Shown piece by piece: positions 1 to 8,153 of a stretch of 58,919 nucleotides of DNA (its first letter is position 1; every line of letters begins with the position of its first letter). Source of the stretch: Acidovorax sp. GW101-3H11. GTDB lineage: Bacteria > Pseudomonadota > Gammaproteobacteria > Burkholderiales > Burkholderiaceae_C. The notes beneath the pieces are model-generated. The model did no database searches and had not been told where the DNA came from. It saw only the letters and a program-made list of their open reading frames with translations. The position numbers and the translations under genes were made by a program. The stretch is from assembly GCF_001633105.1 (NCBI RefSeq), contig NZ_LUKZ01000009.1, positions 1,206,563-1,265,481 of the forward strand, written 5' to 3'.

Positions 1-102
1 CCCAAGCAGGACAAGGACGGTTGCTTTGAAGTGTTCTTCGCGCATCACCGCTGTCTGGTGATTGACCTGACTGACACCGAAGCCGTTAAATCAAATCTGT
101 AA
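1..102 (+). CDS. IS481-family transposase, C-terminal fragment
   Basis: The reading frame is open from base 1 and ends in TAA at 100-102, giving 33 residues that include FEVFFAHHRCLVIDL. This resembles the conserved C-terminal end of IS481-type DDE transposases, which commonly finish with an 'FEVYFCHHRxxxIDL' segment. The rest of the gene lies outside the window, so I cannot tell whether the element is intact. The call rests on recalled family resemblance of a short tail. Confidence 0.6.
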   Translation, partial: PKQDKDGCFEVFFAHHRCLVIDLTDTEAVKSNL

Positions 103-150
103 ACCATGTCCCCGCACACCTGTTAACCATGTGTCCGGTCCATACACTTG
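100..150. mobile_element. Probable right end of the IS481 element
   Basis: Directly after the transposase stop the sequence has two ACCATGT repeats followed by GTCCGGTCCATACAC. Reverse-complemented this reads GTGTATGGACCGGACACATG, the style of IS481 terminal inverted repeats. The exact boundary and target duplication cannot be fixed without the left end. Confidence 0.4.
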
Positions 151-265
151 CCAATAGCTGGGCTATTGGCTGCAAAAAGACGCCTTGCGCCCCATCCCGA
201 TCCGCACTACCACCGCCCCGCGAGGGTTATGCAGGACATCCCTAGCCTCGGCTGAATTACTACCA

Positions 266-324
266 ATTTGATAGCTATCAGCGCTTACCTATCAGGCGGT
301 AGAGGCCTATTTGGCTTGATTTTC
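266..324 (+). repeat. Dispersed ~60-bp repeat, copy 1
   Basis: It carries the blocks TTTGATAGCTATCAGCGCTT and GAGGCCTATTTGGCTTGATTT, matching the family pattern ATAGCT, AGCGCTT, GGCCTTTTT, CTTGA seen eight more times in this window. It sits in the 358-bp gene-free stretch between the IS481 end and the Bug-protein gene. Apart from this repeat and the REP array at 350-462, I see nothing else in that stretch. Confidence 0.65.
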
Positions 325-349
325 TACATCCCTTTGAAAGCGCGCTGGC

Positions 350-462
350 ACTCCCTCTCCCCTCGTGGGAGAGGGTGGGGGAGAGGGGGAGCATGGGGCG
401 CGGCGCTCGGAAGAAGAGCCCCCTCTCCCCGGCCCTCTCCCGCGAGGGGAGAGGGAGTGAAA
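350..462. repeat. CCCTCTCCCC-type REP array, copy 1
   Basis: Two facing hairpins made of CCCTCTCCCCTCGTGGGAGA and CCCTCTCCCGCGAGGGGAGA-type arms are separated by a short spacer. The same arrangement recurs at 5801-5910. Such GC-rich palindromes are common intergenic REP elements in beta- and gammaproteobacteria. This one lies just downstream of the Bug-protein gene stop and could stabilise or end that transcript (inference). Confidence 0.7.
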
Positions 463-508
463 ACCCGGCGCAGCGCGTGTTACCCGCCACCGCTACCAGG
501 CCTTCGAT

Positions 509-1501
509 TTACTCGGCCTCGATACCCGCGGCCTTGATCACCTTGCCCCACTTCTGGGTTTCGGCGGCCTGGAACTTGGCGAGTTCATCGGGCGTGGTGG
601 TCCAGGCTTCAGAGCCTGCGTTCTCGAAGAAGCTCTTGGCCGCAGCGCTCTTGGTGGCGGCGGTCAGCAGCTCGTTCAGGCGTGCCACCACGGGTGCGGG
701 TGTATTGGCGGGCACGTAGGCCGCAAACCAGTAGCCCATGTCATAGCCCTTCACACCGGCTTCGTCGATGGTGGGCACATCGGGCAACTGGGTGCTGCGC
801 TTTTGCGTGGAGTAGCCCAGCGCACGCAGCTTGCCCGCCTTGACCTGGGGCACGCCGGTGGAGGTGTCGGTGATCATCAAATCGATCTGCCCGCCCAGCA
901 GGTCGGTGATGGCCAGCGGGTTGCTCTTGTAGGGCACATGCAGGATGTCCACGGCCGCCAGCTGCTTGAGCATCTCGCCCGCCATGCGGCTCGATGAACT
1001 GCCGCTGCCAAAGCTGAGCTTGCCGGGGTTCTTCTTGGCAAAGGCCAGCAGCTCGCCCACGCTCTTGTACGGTGCGCTGGCGTTGACCACCAGCACCTGC
1101 CCGCCCTTGCCCAGGCCGGTGACGGGCGCAAAGTCCTTCACCGGGTCGTACGAGAGCTTTTTGTACAGGTGCTCGTTGGCCGCGTGGGTGGTGTTGGTGG
1201 TGATGAGCACGCTGTAGCCGTCGGCCGCCGACTTGGCCACGGCCGACGCGGCGATCATGCCGCTGGCACCCGCCTTGTTGTCGATGACCACGGGCTGCTT
1301 GGTGTCGTTGGTGATGGACTGGCCCAGCGCGCGCGCCAGCTGGTCGGTGGCGCTGCCTGCAGCAAAGGGCACGACGAAGGTGATGGCCTTGGCGGGATAG
1401 GCACCAGCCGCCTGGGCGAGCGCAGCGGGGACGTGCAATGTGCCCAGCGCCAGTACGGCAGCAGTGGCGAGCAGAGCGCGGCGGGGGGATGAAGGGGTCA
1501 T
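509..1501 (-). CDS. Bug/TctC-family periplasmic substrate-binding protein
   Basis: The 330-residue protein begins with a basic stretch and a hydrophobic segment ending in ALA-QA, a clear Sec signal peptide. The mature part starts YPAKAITFVVPFAAGSATDQ, the hallmark N-terminus of Bug (TctC-like) receptors, and later has the family-typical PGKLSFGS and VPTIDEAG segments. Bug receptors bind small carboxylates and are hugely expanded in Burkholderiales. It is the last gene of a minus-strand operon after two AtuA-type genes, so its ligand may be the organic acid handled by those proteins (inference). No TctA/TctB membrane genes are nearby, as is usual for orphan Bug genes. Confidence 0.93.
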   Translation of the reverse strand: MTPSSPRRALLATAAVLALGTLHVPAALAQAAGAYPAKAITFVVPFAAGSATDQLARALGQSITNDTKQPVVIDNKAGASGMIAASAVAKSAADGYSVLITTNTTHAANEHLYKKLSYDPVKDFAPVTGLGKGGQVLVVNASAPYKSVGELLAFAKKNPGKLSFGSGSSSSRMAGEMLKQLAAVDILHVPYKSNPLAITDLLGGQIDLMITDTSTGVPQVKAGKLRALGYSTQKRSTQLPDVPTIDEAGVKGYDMGYWFAAYVPANTPAPVVARLNELLTAATKSAAAKSFFENAGSEAWTTTPDELAKFQAAETQKWGKVIKAAGIEAE

Positions 1502-1546
1502 GTTGTCTCCTGGTGTTGGTATGGATGGAAAAGCGAAACGGGAGGT

Positions 1547-1918
1547 CTAGGCCGTGGGGCCGCCAAAGTGCGCAGCCAGGTGCGCGGGCACGGCGACAGG
1601 CATATCGAGCAGCAGGTAGCTGAGTGCCTTGCCGTGGCTGTCGAGGTTGAGCGAATCATTCACGCCACCGTCGAGCACGTCGTCCAGCACGATGTTCATG
1701 GCCTGCAGCTGGGGCAGCAGGTAGCGCGTGACCTGGCGCGGGCGGCGCTGCGCAAACTGCTGCGCCACGGCGGCCTCGGTGACCTGGTCAACCAGCACAT
1801 CCCACAGCGCGGGGTGCCAGGCGATGACGCTGATGTTGGAGCGGTTGCCTTTGTCCCCCGTGCGGCTGTGGGCAAGTCGATACAAGGGAACGGTGACGGT
1901 AGGGTGTGTAGGGGTCAT
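1547..1918 (-). CDS. AtuA-related C-terminal-domain protein
   Basis: This 123-residue protein has the motifs LAHSRTGDKGNRSNISVI near the start and LDSHGKALSYLLLDM near the end. Both are typical of the small domain found at the C-terminus of long AtuA-type acyclic terpene utilisation proteins. Here it is a separate polypeptide. The ATG at 1918 is preferred. A TTG at 1933 would overlap the upstream stop and is less likely. It follows the large AtuA-domain gene by 11 bases, so the two products probably form one complex that replaces the fused protein (inference). The catalytic role of the family is poorly defined. Confidence 0.8.
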   Translation of the reverse strand: MTPTHPTVTVPLYRLAHSRTGDKGNRSNISVIAWHPALWDVLVDQVTEAAVAQQFAQRRPRQVTRYLLPQLQAMNIVLDDVLDGGVNDSLNLDSHGKALSYLLLDMPVAVPAHLAAHFGGPTA

Positions 1919-1929
1919 GGCTTGAGTCC

Positions 1930-3300
1930 TCAATCCACCATCTCAAAACGCACGGCCACGGCCTCGCGCGGCACCAGGCACGACACGGTGCCCAGGCGCG
2001 GCCGCATGGCGGTGCGCACGCCGCCGCCCCCTGCGGGGCCGCAGGTGTAGAGCGCGGTCACCTCGCGCACCAGGCGCTGGGCGCTGGCGTGGTCGCGGTG
2101 CTGCAGGGCCACGCGCAGGCGAACGTCGCGGGGGTCATTGCGAGCATCACCTGCTGCGGGGTCGTCCAGCCAGCGGCTGGTGTCGTCGCCAAAGATGCTG
2201 GTCACGCCGATCAGGTCGATGCGCAGCGGGCCCAGGCCCTGCAGACGCTCGCGCAGCACCTCGCCCGCCAGGCGCGCGCGTGCTTCGGCGCGGGGGCCGG
2301 CGTAGGAGATTTCGCCCTCGGCAAACCAGCCCGATTCAAAACACACGTTGACCTTGAGCGTGGCGGGCCGCGCGTGGCCCAACACGCCTTCCAGCCGCAC
2401 CACGTCAGCGCCCACAGTGGTCACGCGGGCAGTGGTGATGTCGGCCACCACGTCGGGCGTGAAGTACGCCGCCGGGTCGTGCAACTCGTACAGCAGCTGT
2501 TCCTTCACCGTGCGTTCGGTAATGCAGCCACCCGTGCCCGGGGGCTTGGTGATGGTGCAGTGGCCGTCGGCGTCGATCTCGGCGATGGGGTAGCCCAGTT
2601 GCGCCAGGCCTTGCACATCCTTGTAGCCGGGGTCGGCAAAGTAGCCGCCTGTGACCTGCGCGCCGCATTCGAGCAGATGCCCGGCCATGGTGGCGCGCGC
2701 CAGCCGGTCCCAGTCGTCCAGCGCCCAACCGTAGTGCGCCAGCGCCGGGCCCAGCACCAGCGAAGGGTCGGCCACACGGCCACACACCACGATGTCAGCC
2801 CCGGCGCGCAGCGCATCGGCAATGGCCTGCGCGCCGATGTAGGCGTTGGCGCTGACGATGGGCTCGGTGGGCATCGCGCTGCCCAGTGCGCCCTGCAGCA
2901 GCGCGCGGTGTTCGGGGCCGCTCAGGTCGTCGCCCTGCAGCACGGCAATGCGCGGGCGGGCCAGGCCCAGCTCGGCCGCCAGGGCGTGGATGCGGCGCGC
3001 GGCGCCGTGCGGGTTGGCCGCGCCAAAGTTGCTGACGATGCGCACGTCGTGCGCCAGGCACTGCGCCAGCACGGGGCGCAGCAGGTCTACCAGCAGCGGC
3101 TCATACCCAGCGTCGGGGTCGGTGCGGCGCGCCAGCTGGGCCAGGGCCAGCGTGCGCTCGGCCAGGGTCTCGAAGATGAGCACCGCAGGCTGGCCGCTGG
3201 CGATGAGCGCCTGCACCACGGGCAGGGCCGCGTCGGTGCGGTCGCCCGAGAAGCCGGCGGCGCAGCCCACCAGCAGCTTTTTGTTAGCTTTTTTCGCCAT
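1930..3300 (-). CDS. Acyclic terpene utilisation AtuA family protein (DUF1446)
   Basis: The 456-residue protein starts MAKKANKKLLVGCAAGFSGD, with the glycine-rich opening typical of DUF1446/AtuA. It continues with the conserved segments RIVSNFGAANPHGAA, VVCGRVADPSLVLGPA and KPPGTGGCITERTVKEQL. The ATG at 3300 is preferred over a GTG at 3324 because an AGGAG sequence lies about 10 bases upstream of it. AtuA is named for citronellol/geranyl catabolism in Pseudomonas, but many homologues sit in other organic-acid pathways, so the substrate here is unknown. It is the first gene of a three-gene operon divergent from a LysR gene. Confidence 0.88.
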   Translation of the reverse strand: MAKKANKKLLVGCAAGFSGDRTDAALPVVQALIASGQPAVLIFETLAERTLALAQLARRTDPDAGYEPLLVDLLRPVLAQCLAHDVRIVSNFGAANPHGAARRIHALAAELGLARPRIAVLQGDDLSGPEHRALLQGALGSAMPTEPIVSANAYIGAQAIADALRAGADIVVCGRVADPSLVLGPALAHYGWALDDWDRLARATMAGHLLECGAQVTGGYFADPGYKDVQGLAQLGYPIAEIDADGHCTITKPPGTGGCITERTVKEQLLYELHDPAAYFTPDVVADITTARVTTVGADVVRLEGVLGHARPATLKVNVCFESGWFAEGEISYAGPRAEARARLAGEVLRERLQGLGPLRIDLIGVTSIFGDDTSRWLDDPAAGDARNDPRDVRLRVALQHRDHASAQRLVREVTALYTCGPAGGGGVRTAMRPRLGTVSCLVPREAVAVRFEMVD

Positions 3301-3371
3301 GGAATCGTTGTCTCCTGCGCCCACTGTAGGCAGCCTGCGGTATTCTGTAAAATCGATTGTTACGATGAATC

Positions 3372-3388
3372 CATCTGAAAACCAGATG
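3372..3388. promoter_or_regulatory. Candidate LysR operator (T-N11-A palindrome)
   Basis: CATCTGAAAACCAGATG is a perfect 6-bp inverted repeat with a 5-base loop and contains a T-N11-A box at 3374-3386. It lies in the 105-base gap between the divergent AtuA-type gene and the LysR gene, 18 bases before the LysR ATG. Direct repeats GATGAATC at 3364-3371 and 3385-3392 overlap it. Position and form fit an autoregulatory LysR site. Confidence 0.6.
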
Positions 3389-3405
3389 AATCACACCCAC
3401 CCCGC

Positions 3406-4299
3406 ATGAGCGCCCCGCACCTCTCCAGCCGCCAGCTCGACGCCTTCCTCGCGCTGGCCGAGCAGCGCAGCTTCACCCGCGCCGCCACGCTGTGCCATTT
3501 GTCGCAGCCCGCGTTCAGCGCCCTCATCCGCGCGCTGGAGGACGACCTGGGCCTGCGCCTGTTCGACCGCAGCACGCGGCATGTGGACCTCACGCCCGAG
3601 GGGCAGAACTTTCTGGAATCGGCCCGCCGCATCCGCGCAGAGATCACCAGCGCACTGGCCGCCGTGCGCAGTGCCGCCACGCTGCAGCGCGGGCACGTGG
3701 CCGTGGCGCTGTTGCCGTCACTGGCGGCGGGCTGGCTGCCGGGTGTGCTGGCGCAGTACCGCACGGCGCACCCGGGCATCGAGATCGACATTGCCGATGT
3801 GCTGTCCGAGCCCTGCATCGACCGCGTGGCCAGTGGCCATGCCGACTTTGCGCTGGCCGCCATCCGCGCCGACACGCCTGCGCTGCAGGCCGAGCCGTTT
3901 TGCAGCGACAACTTCTACCTGGTGTGCCCTGCAGATCACCCGCTGGCGCGCCGCCGCAAGGCCATCACCGCACAGGACCTGGCCGCGTGGCCCTTCATCC
4001 ACCTGGCGCGCACCAGCAGCGTGCGGCAGTACCTGGAGGCCGCCTTGCACCCGCAGGCGATGCACACGCTGATGGAAGTGGAGCAGCTCGCCACCGTGAT
4101 GGGCATGGTGCGCGCGGGCCTGGGCATCAGCGTGGTGCCCGCGCTCACGCTGTTCCACTTCGACCAGCCGGGCCTGGTCACCCGGCCGCTGTCGCTGCCG
4201 GGGCTCACGCGGCAGATCTATCTGGTGCGGCGGCGGGACGAGAGCCTGTCGGTGGCGGCGCAGGCGCTGTATGCGCTGGTGATGGCTCAGCGGCCTTGA
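3406..4299 (+). CDS. LysR-family transcriptional regulator
   Basis: The 297-residue protein has an N-terminal winged helix-turn-helix (residues about 5-65) with SFTRAATLCHLSQPAFSALI and LGLRLFDRSTRHVDLTPEG, classic LysR signatures. A two-lobed effector-binding domain follows, with the GLGISVVPAL segment typical of the C-terminal half. It is divergent from the AtuA/Bug operon across 105 bases containing a T-N11-A palindrome, so it is the probable regulator of that operon with a small metabolite as coinducer (inference). The identity of the coinducer cannot be read from sequence. Confidence 0.95.
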   Translation: MSAPHLSSRQLDAFLALAEQRSFTRAATLCHLSQPAFSALIRALEDDLGLRLFDRSTRHVDLTPEGQNFLESARRIRAEITSALAAVRSAATLQRGHVAVALLPSLAAGWLPGVLAQYRTAHPGIEIDIADVLSEPCIDRVASGHADFALAAIRADTPALQAEPFCSDNFYLVCPADHPLARRRKAITAQDLAAWPFIHLARTSSVRQYLEAALHPQAMHTLMEVEQLATVMGMVRAGLGISVVPALTLFHFDQPGLVTRPLSLPGLTRQIYLVRRRDESLSVAAQALYALVMAQRP

Positions 4300-4313
4300 G
4301 GGGCGTAGCGATA

Positions 4314-4380
4314 AAGCTACATATTTAATAGCTTAAAGTGCTTGATGGGTGCGCGGTAGTGGCCATTTTTATCAAAAAAC
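4314..4380 (+). repeat. Dispersed ~60-bp repeat, copy 2
   Basis: It contains ATAGCTTAAAGTGCTTGATG, GCGCGGTAGTGGCCATTTTT and a following TCAAAAAA tract. It lies 15 bases after the LysR stop and may act as its transcription terminator (inference). The rest of the 367-base gap before the next gene (4381-4666) shows no convincing gene, RNA or further repeat. Confidence 0.7.
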
Positions 4381-4666
4381 AGCCCGCCACATCGAGCTGT
4401 TCCTGGCGATCGAACCGCCCGTCCAAGGGCATACAAGGCCGCAGAGCATGGGACGGGTGCACGGCGAGCCTTTGCAGCCATCAAGCGGTCTGTCAGTCGA
4501 TCCCGCAACCCCACAAGGCTAACGCGCAGATGGAGTGCCGCCACCACCGGCCGCCCCTCCCACGGTCGGGTTGTGCACGCACCACCCGGCCGCCTAAGCT
4601 GCCCGCAGGCACCTCCACCCCGCCCTTCCCTTCGACTGCGCCACCGGGCGCCCTGCCCTGTTGCCC

Positions 4667-5659
4667 ATGCACACACTCGCCCTGCCCACGTCCACCACCA
4701 TGCTCGCCTGGGTCTGCACCCGCTATGGCGGCACCGATGTGCTGCGGCTGCGCACCCTGCCCCGCCCGGTGCCCGGCCCGCGCGATGTGCTGGTGCGGGT
4801 GCTGGCGGCCAGTGTGTCGTCGGCCGACATGCGCGTGCGCACGCAGAAGCTGCCGCGCGGCTTTGGCCTGCTGGGGCGGCTGGCGTTTGGCATCACGCGG
4901 CCGCGCCAGCCGGTGCTGGGCACCGATGTGGCAGGCGTGGTGGAGGCCGTGGGCCGCGCGGTCACCGGCTTTGCCCCCGGCGATGCCGTGGTGGGTGTGG
5001 CGGGCGTGGCCATGGGCGGCCATGCCGAGTACTGCCTGCTGCCCAGCACCCGGCCCCTGGTGCACAAGCCCGAGCGCCTGTCGTTTGTAGACGCGGCCTG
5101 CCTGCCGTTTGGTGGCTTGGCGGCGCTGCACTTTTTGAACAAGGCCAACCTGCGCGCGGGCGAATCGCTGCTGGTGATTGGCGCAGCGGGCGCGGTGGGC
5201 AGCGCCATGGTGCAGCTGGCGCGGCACCGGGGCGCGCATGTCACGGCGGTGTGCAGTGGCGGCAATGTGGCGCTGGCCCGGGCGCTGGGCGCACAGGCCG
5301 TGATCGACTACACCGAAGAGGACTTCACCCAGGACCCGCAGCAGTGGGACGTGGTGGCCGACACGGTGGGCGCCAGCAGCTTTGCCGCCTGCCTGCCGCG
5401 CCTGACGGAGCATGGCCGCTACCTGGCGGTGGCGGGCAGCCTGGCGCAGGTGCTGGCCCGCCCGCGCGGCACGCGCCGCAGCATTGGCGGCCCGGCGGCC
5501 GAGCAGCCTGAGGACCTGCAGACCCTGATGGGCCTGGCCCAGGCCGGTGCGCTGCGGCCGGTGCTGGACTGCGCCTACCCGTTTGCCGACCTGCCTGCGG
5601 CACATGCGTATGTGGAGACGGGGCGCAAGCGCGGGGCGGTGGTGGTGGCACTGCCGTGA
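4667..5659 (+). CDS. MDR-superfamily NAD(P)-dependent alcohol dehydrogenase / quinone oxidoreductase
   Basis: The ~330-residue protein has a GroES-like N-terminal half (VPGPRDVLVRVLAASVSSAD, then LGTDVAGVVEAVG) and a Rossmann half with the nucleotide-binding GAAGAVGSAMVQLA motif. It lacks the cysteine cluster of structural-zinc alcohol dehydrogenases, which points to the zinc-free quinone-reductase/enoyl-reductase branch. Starts at TTG 4661, ATG 4667 and ATG 4700 are all possible. Family members usually begin close to MLAWVCTRYGG, so 4700 may be the true start. The gene stands alone between repeats, so its substrate cannot be inferred. Confidence 0.85.
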   Translation: MHTLALPTSTTMLAWVCTRYGGTDVLRLRTLPRPVPGPRDVLVRVLAASVSSADMRVRTQKLPRGFGLLGRLAFGITRPRQPVLGTDVAGVVEAVGRAVTGFAPGDAVVGVAGVAMGGHAEYCLLPSTRPLVHKPERLSFVDAACLPFGGLAALHFLNKANLRAGESLLVIGAAGAVGSAMVQLARHRGAHVTAVCSGGNVALARALGAQAVIDYTEEDFTQDPQQWDVVADTVGASSFAACLPRLTEHGRYLAVAGSLAQVLARPRGTRRSIGGPAAEQPEDLQTLMGLAQAGALRPVLDCAYPFADLPAAHAYVETGRKRGAVVVALP

Positions 5660-5683
5660 ACCTCCATGCCCACAGCGTCTATC

Positions 5684-5740
5684 ACTATCAAATCAATAGC
5701 TAAAAGCGCTTATCCATAGCGCGATAACGGCCTTTTTTCC
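5684..5740 (+). repeat. Dispersed ~60-bp repeat, copy 3
   Basis: It contains TATCAAATCAATAGCTAAAA, GCGCTTATCC and CGGCCTTTTTTCC. It starts about 25 bases after the dehydrogenase stop. The T-run after a GC-rich half suggests it can serve as an intrinsic terminator for that gene (inference). Confidence 0.7.
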
Positions 5741-5800
5741 CCCGCAATAGACACAGATCCCAGACAGAAACAACAACCTGTGCACCAGCACTGAAGGGTG

Positions 5801-5910
5801 GCCCCCTCTCCCCCTGCGGGAGAGGGTTGGGGAGAGGGGTCCTGCGCCCGCTATGCGCCCGTTTCACCCCCCTCTCCCCGGCCCTCTCCCACAAGGGGAG
5901 AGGGAGTGAG
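5801..5910. repeat. CCCTCTCCCC-type REP array, copy 2
   Basis: It has the same two-hairpin layout as 350-462, with arms CCCTCTCCCCCTGCGGGAGA and CCCTCTCCCACAAGGGGAGA. It lies between the convergent dehydrogenase gene and the AAA ATPase gene, 26 bases from the latter's stop. Confidence 0.7.
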
Positions 5911-5936
5911 GGCCATCGGAAATAAGCCTCTTTGGC

Positions 5937-8153
5937 TCACACCTTGGCGTCGCTGCGCGCCAGCACGGCCAGCTCCTGGTGCAGCAGCAGTTCCACTTCC
6001 GCCGGTTCAAACTGGTCCTGCAGCAGCGGGATGGCAAAGCGGTATTCACCGCCTTCATGCTTGCGCAGCACATAGGCCAGCTGCAGGCGCGCCAGTGACT
6101 GGCGCAGCGCCTGCGCGTCGCCCGCGATGCCGTGGCCTTGCAGCAGCTGGGCCAGGGCGACCAGGCTGGCCTGCCCGGTCTGGGCGGTGTGGTAGACCAC
6201 GATGCGGTCGAGACGGCAGGCGGCTTCGTCGTGGCTCAGACGGCCCCAGCCCGCCAAGGCATCCTGCACGGCCTGCGAGGCCAGGGCCTGGTCGAGATGG
6301 CGCTTTTCAATCACGCGCTCGCCGGGCGCCAGTGCCTCCAGGCACTCCTGGCACAGGATGGCGACCAGGTTGGCGCGCTGGCCGCTGGCGTCCACCAGGC
6401 GGTCCACCAGGCGCTCGTTGTCAAAGCCTAGGCGCAGTTTGCGCAGCGGCTCGGTGGCCAGCTCGCGGCAGGCGCTGCGCTCCAGGCCGCCAATGGCCAG
6501 CACCTCGCCAAAGTTGCGCAGGGGGCTTTGGTAGTCGAGCACGGCCGTGGCATACAAATCCCAGAAGCCCGCGAGCATGAACCAGCAGCGCCCCTCTTCG
6601 CTGAGCGCGCGCAGGGTGGACAGCTGCACATAGCCGTTGGCCGATTCGTCACGAAAGAACAGGTCGGCCTCGTCGATGAGCAGCACCAGGCGCTTGCCCT
6701 GGTACTGCGCCTGCAGGTGGTCCACGATGGCTTCGAGCGGGGTGTCGGCCGCCAGGCCAAACTGCAGCGCCATGCGCGGCGCCAGGCGGTGGTCGCGCAG
6801 CGAGACGTAGTGGCACACGGTGTGCGGGTGGCCCGCCATGCGGCGTTGCACGGCCTTGAGCAGGCTGCTTTTGCCCAGCTGGCGCCCGCCCACCACCAGG
6901 TAGTTGGCGGGCTCGCGGTTGATGACGCGGGCGAGCAGCTGGGCGCGGCCAAAAAAGCCGCCCTCGCGCGTCACGCCGCCGCGTGTCTGGTAGGGCGAGA
7001 TGCGCGTGATGCGCAGCTGTGCGGCCAGCTGGCGCAGCAGCACCTGCAGGGCCTCGCCGCCAATCAGCCATTCGGTCTGGTGGGCGCTGTCCAGCATCAC
7101 ATGCAGGTTGGCGCGGTCGTCGGCATGCGCGCGCAGCAGGGGCCAGGGCGTGTCCACGCTGTGCTCGCACAGGATCAGCAGCACGTCGCTGCCGGTCTGC
7201 ACGGCGCGCAGCTGGCGCAGCACGGTGGCTTCGTCGATGCCGGGCGTGGGCACAAACACCAGGCAGCGGTCCAGCGACACGGGCAGGTCGGGCGGGAACT
7301 GCCACTCAAACACTGCACCGGGCAGCGCCCAGCCGGTGCTGGGCTGGCAGCGTGCCGACACGCGCTCGGCCAGCGCGCGCGCCAGGGCCGGGGCGCGCTC
7401 GCCGCCCGTGGCCTGGGCGCAGGCCACGGCGCGGCGCCAGTCCACCGTGCGGATGTCGGCGGCCAGCAAGGTGGCGTCCAGCCGCCGCAGCCAGCGCAGC
7501 AGGCGGTCGATCTGCGGCAGGCGCGCGAGCGGCGTGCGGCGCAGGCGTGCGGGGCGCAGCTGGCCCGCACCGATGAGCGGATGGCGCACCACCCACAGCA
7601 CGGCGCCCACCCCAAAGATCACGGCGCACCAGGCGATCAGCGAGCGCATCCAGCCAAACGGGTCGGCATCGGGCACTTGGGTGGGGCGCTCGAAATCGTC
7701 GGTGCTGCCCTCCAGGCAGTTGATGGGCAGGTAGCCCAGGGGGATGGGCGGTTTGCCGGGGCGGCAGGACCAGGTGGTGGTGCCGGGTTTCAGCTCCACC
7801 ACCACCTGGGTACCTGCGAGCTTGCCCAGCTCGGGGTGCTGGGCGATGTCGGCCTGCAGCACATAGGGGCGCGGGGAGGTGACGCGCAACTGCGGCTGAG
7901 CCACCGGGGGGGCGTAGGCATTAATGTCCTTGGGCCAGTGGCCCAGCTCGTTGTGCGCCTGCACCATCGCCACGCGCCATTGCACCAGCTCGCCCCACAC
8001 CGGGCCCACGTTCATGGTCGCCATGAACCTGCCGCGCGTGGCCGGGTTGTGCTGGGGCGTGAACACCGCACTGACCACAAACAGCGTGACCAGCGCGATG
8101 ACAACGGCGCGCACCACGGGTTTGGACAGCAGGGGCTTCAGTCCGCCGAGCAT
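5937..8153 (-). CDS. Bitopic AAA/STAND-like ATPase with pilin-like extracytoplasmic domain
   Basis: The 738-residue protein has a transmembrane helix at about 13-31. An extracytoplasmic region (32-165) follows, with VQWRVAMVQAHNELGHWP, and Cys130 and Cys146 in a TTWSCRPGK...YLPINC context, which resembles type IV pilins. A second helix lies at about 169-188. The cytoplasmic part has an alpha/beta domain (about 280-385) and then an AAA/STAND-type module: FFGR at 400-403, Walker A GGRQLGKSS at 422-430, Walker B LVLLIDEAD at 489-497, and a C-terminal winged-helix-like region. The ATG at 8153 lies inside the end of the upstream XRE gene (16-base overlap), so the two are probably translationally coupled. 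The combination is unfamiliar to me and the function is unknown. Sensing or defence is speculation. Confidence 0.8.
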   Translation of the reverse strand: MLGGLKPLLSKPVVRAVVIALVTLFVVSAVFTPQHNPATRGRFMATMNVGPVWGELVQWRVAMVQAHNELGHWPKDINAYAPPVAQPQLRVTSPRPYVLQADIAQHPELGKLAGTQVVVELKPGTTTWSCRPGKPPIPLGYLPINCLEGSTDDFERPTQVPDADPFGWMRSLIAWCAVIFGVGAVLWVVRHPLIGAGQLRPARLRRTPLARLPQIDRLLRWLRRLDATLLAADIRTVDWRRAVACAQATGGERAPALARALAERVSARCQPSTGWALPGAVFEWQFPPDLPVSLDRCLVFVPTPGIDEATVLRQLRAVQTGSDVLLILCEHSVDTPWPLLRAHADDRANLHVMLDSAHQTEWLIGGEALQVLLRQLAAQLRITRISPYQTRGGVTREGGFFGRAQLLARVINREPANYLVVGGRQLGKSSLLKAVQRRMAGHPHTVCHYVSLRDHRLAPRMALQFGLAADTPLEAIVDHLQAQYQGKRLVLLIDEADLFFRDESANGYVQLSTLRALSEEGRCWFMLAGFWDLYATAVLDYQSPLRNFGEVLAIGGLERSACRELATEPLRKLRLGFDNERLVDRLVDASGQRANLVAILCQECLEALAPGERVIEKRHLDQALASQAVQDALAGWGRLSHDEAACRLDRIVVYHTAQTGQASLVALAQLLQGHGIAGDAQALRQSLARLQLAYVLRKHEGGEYRFAIPLLQDQFEPAEVELLLHQELAVLARSDAKV

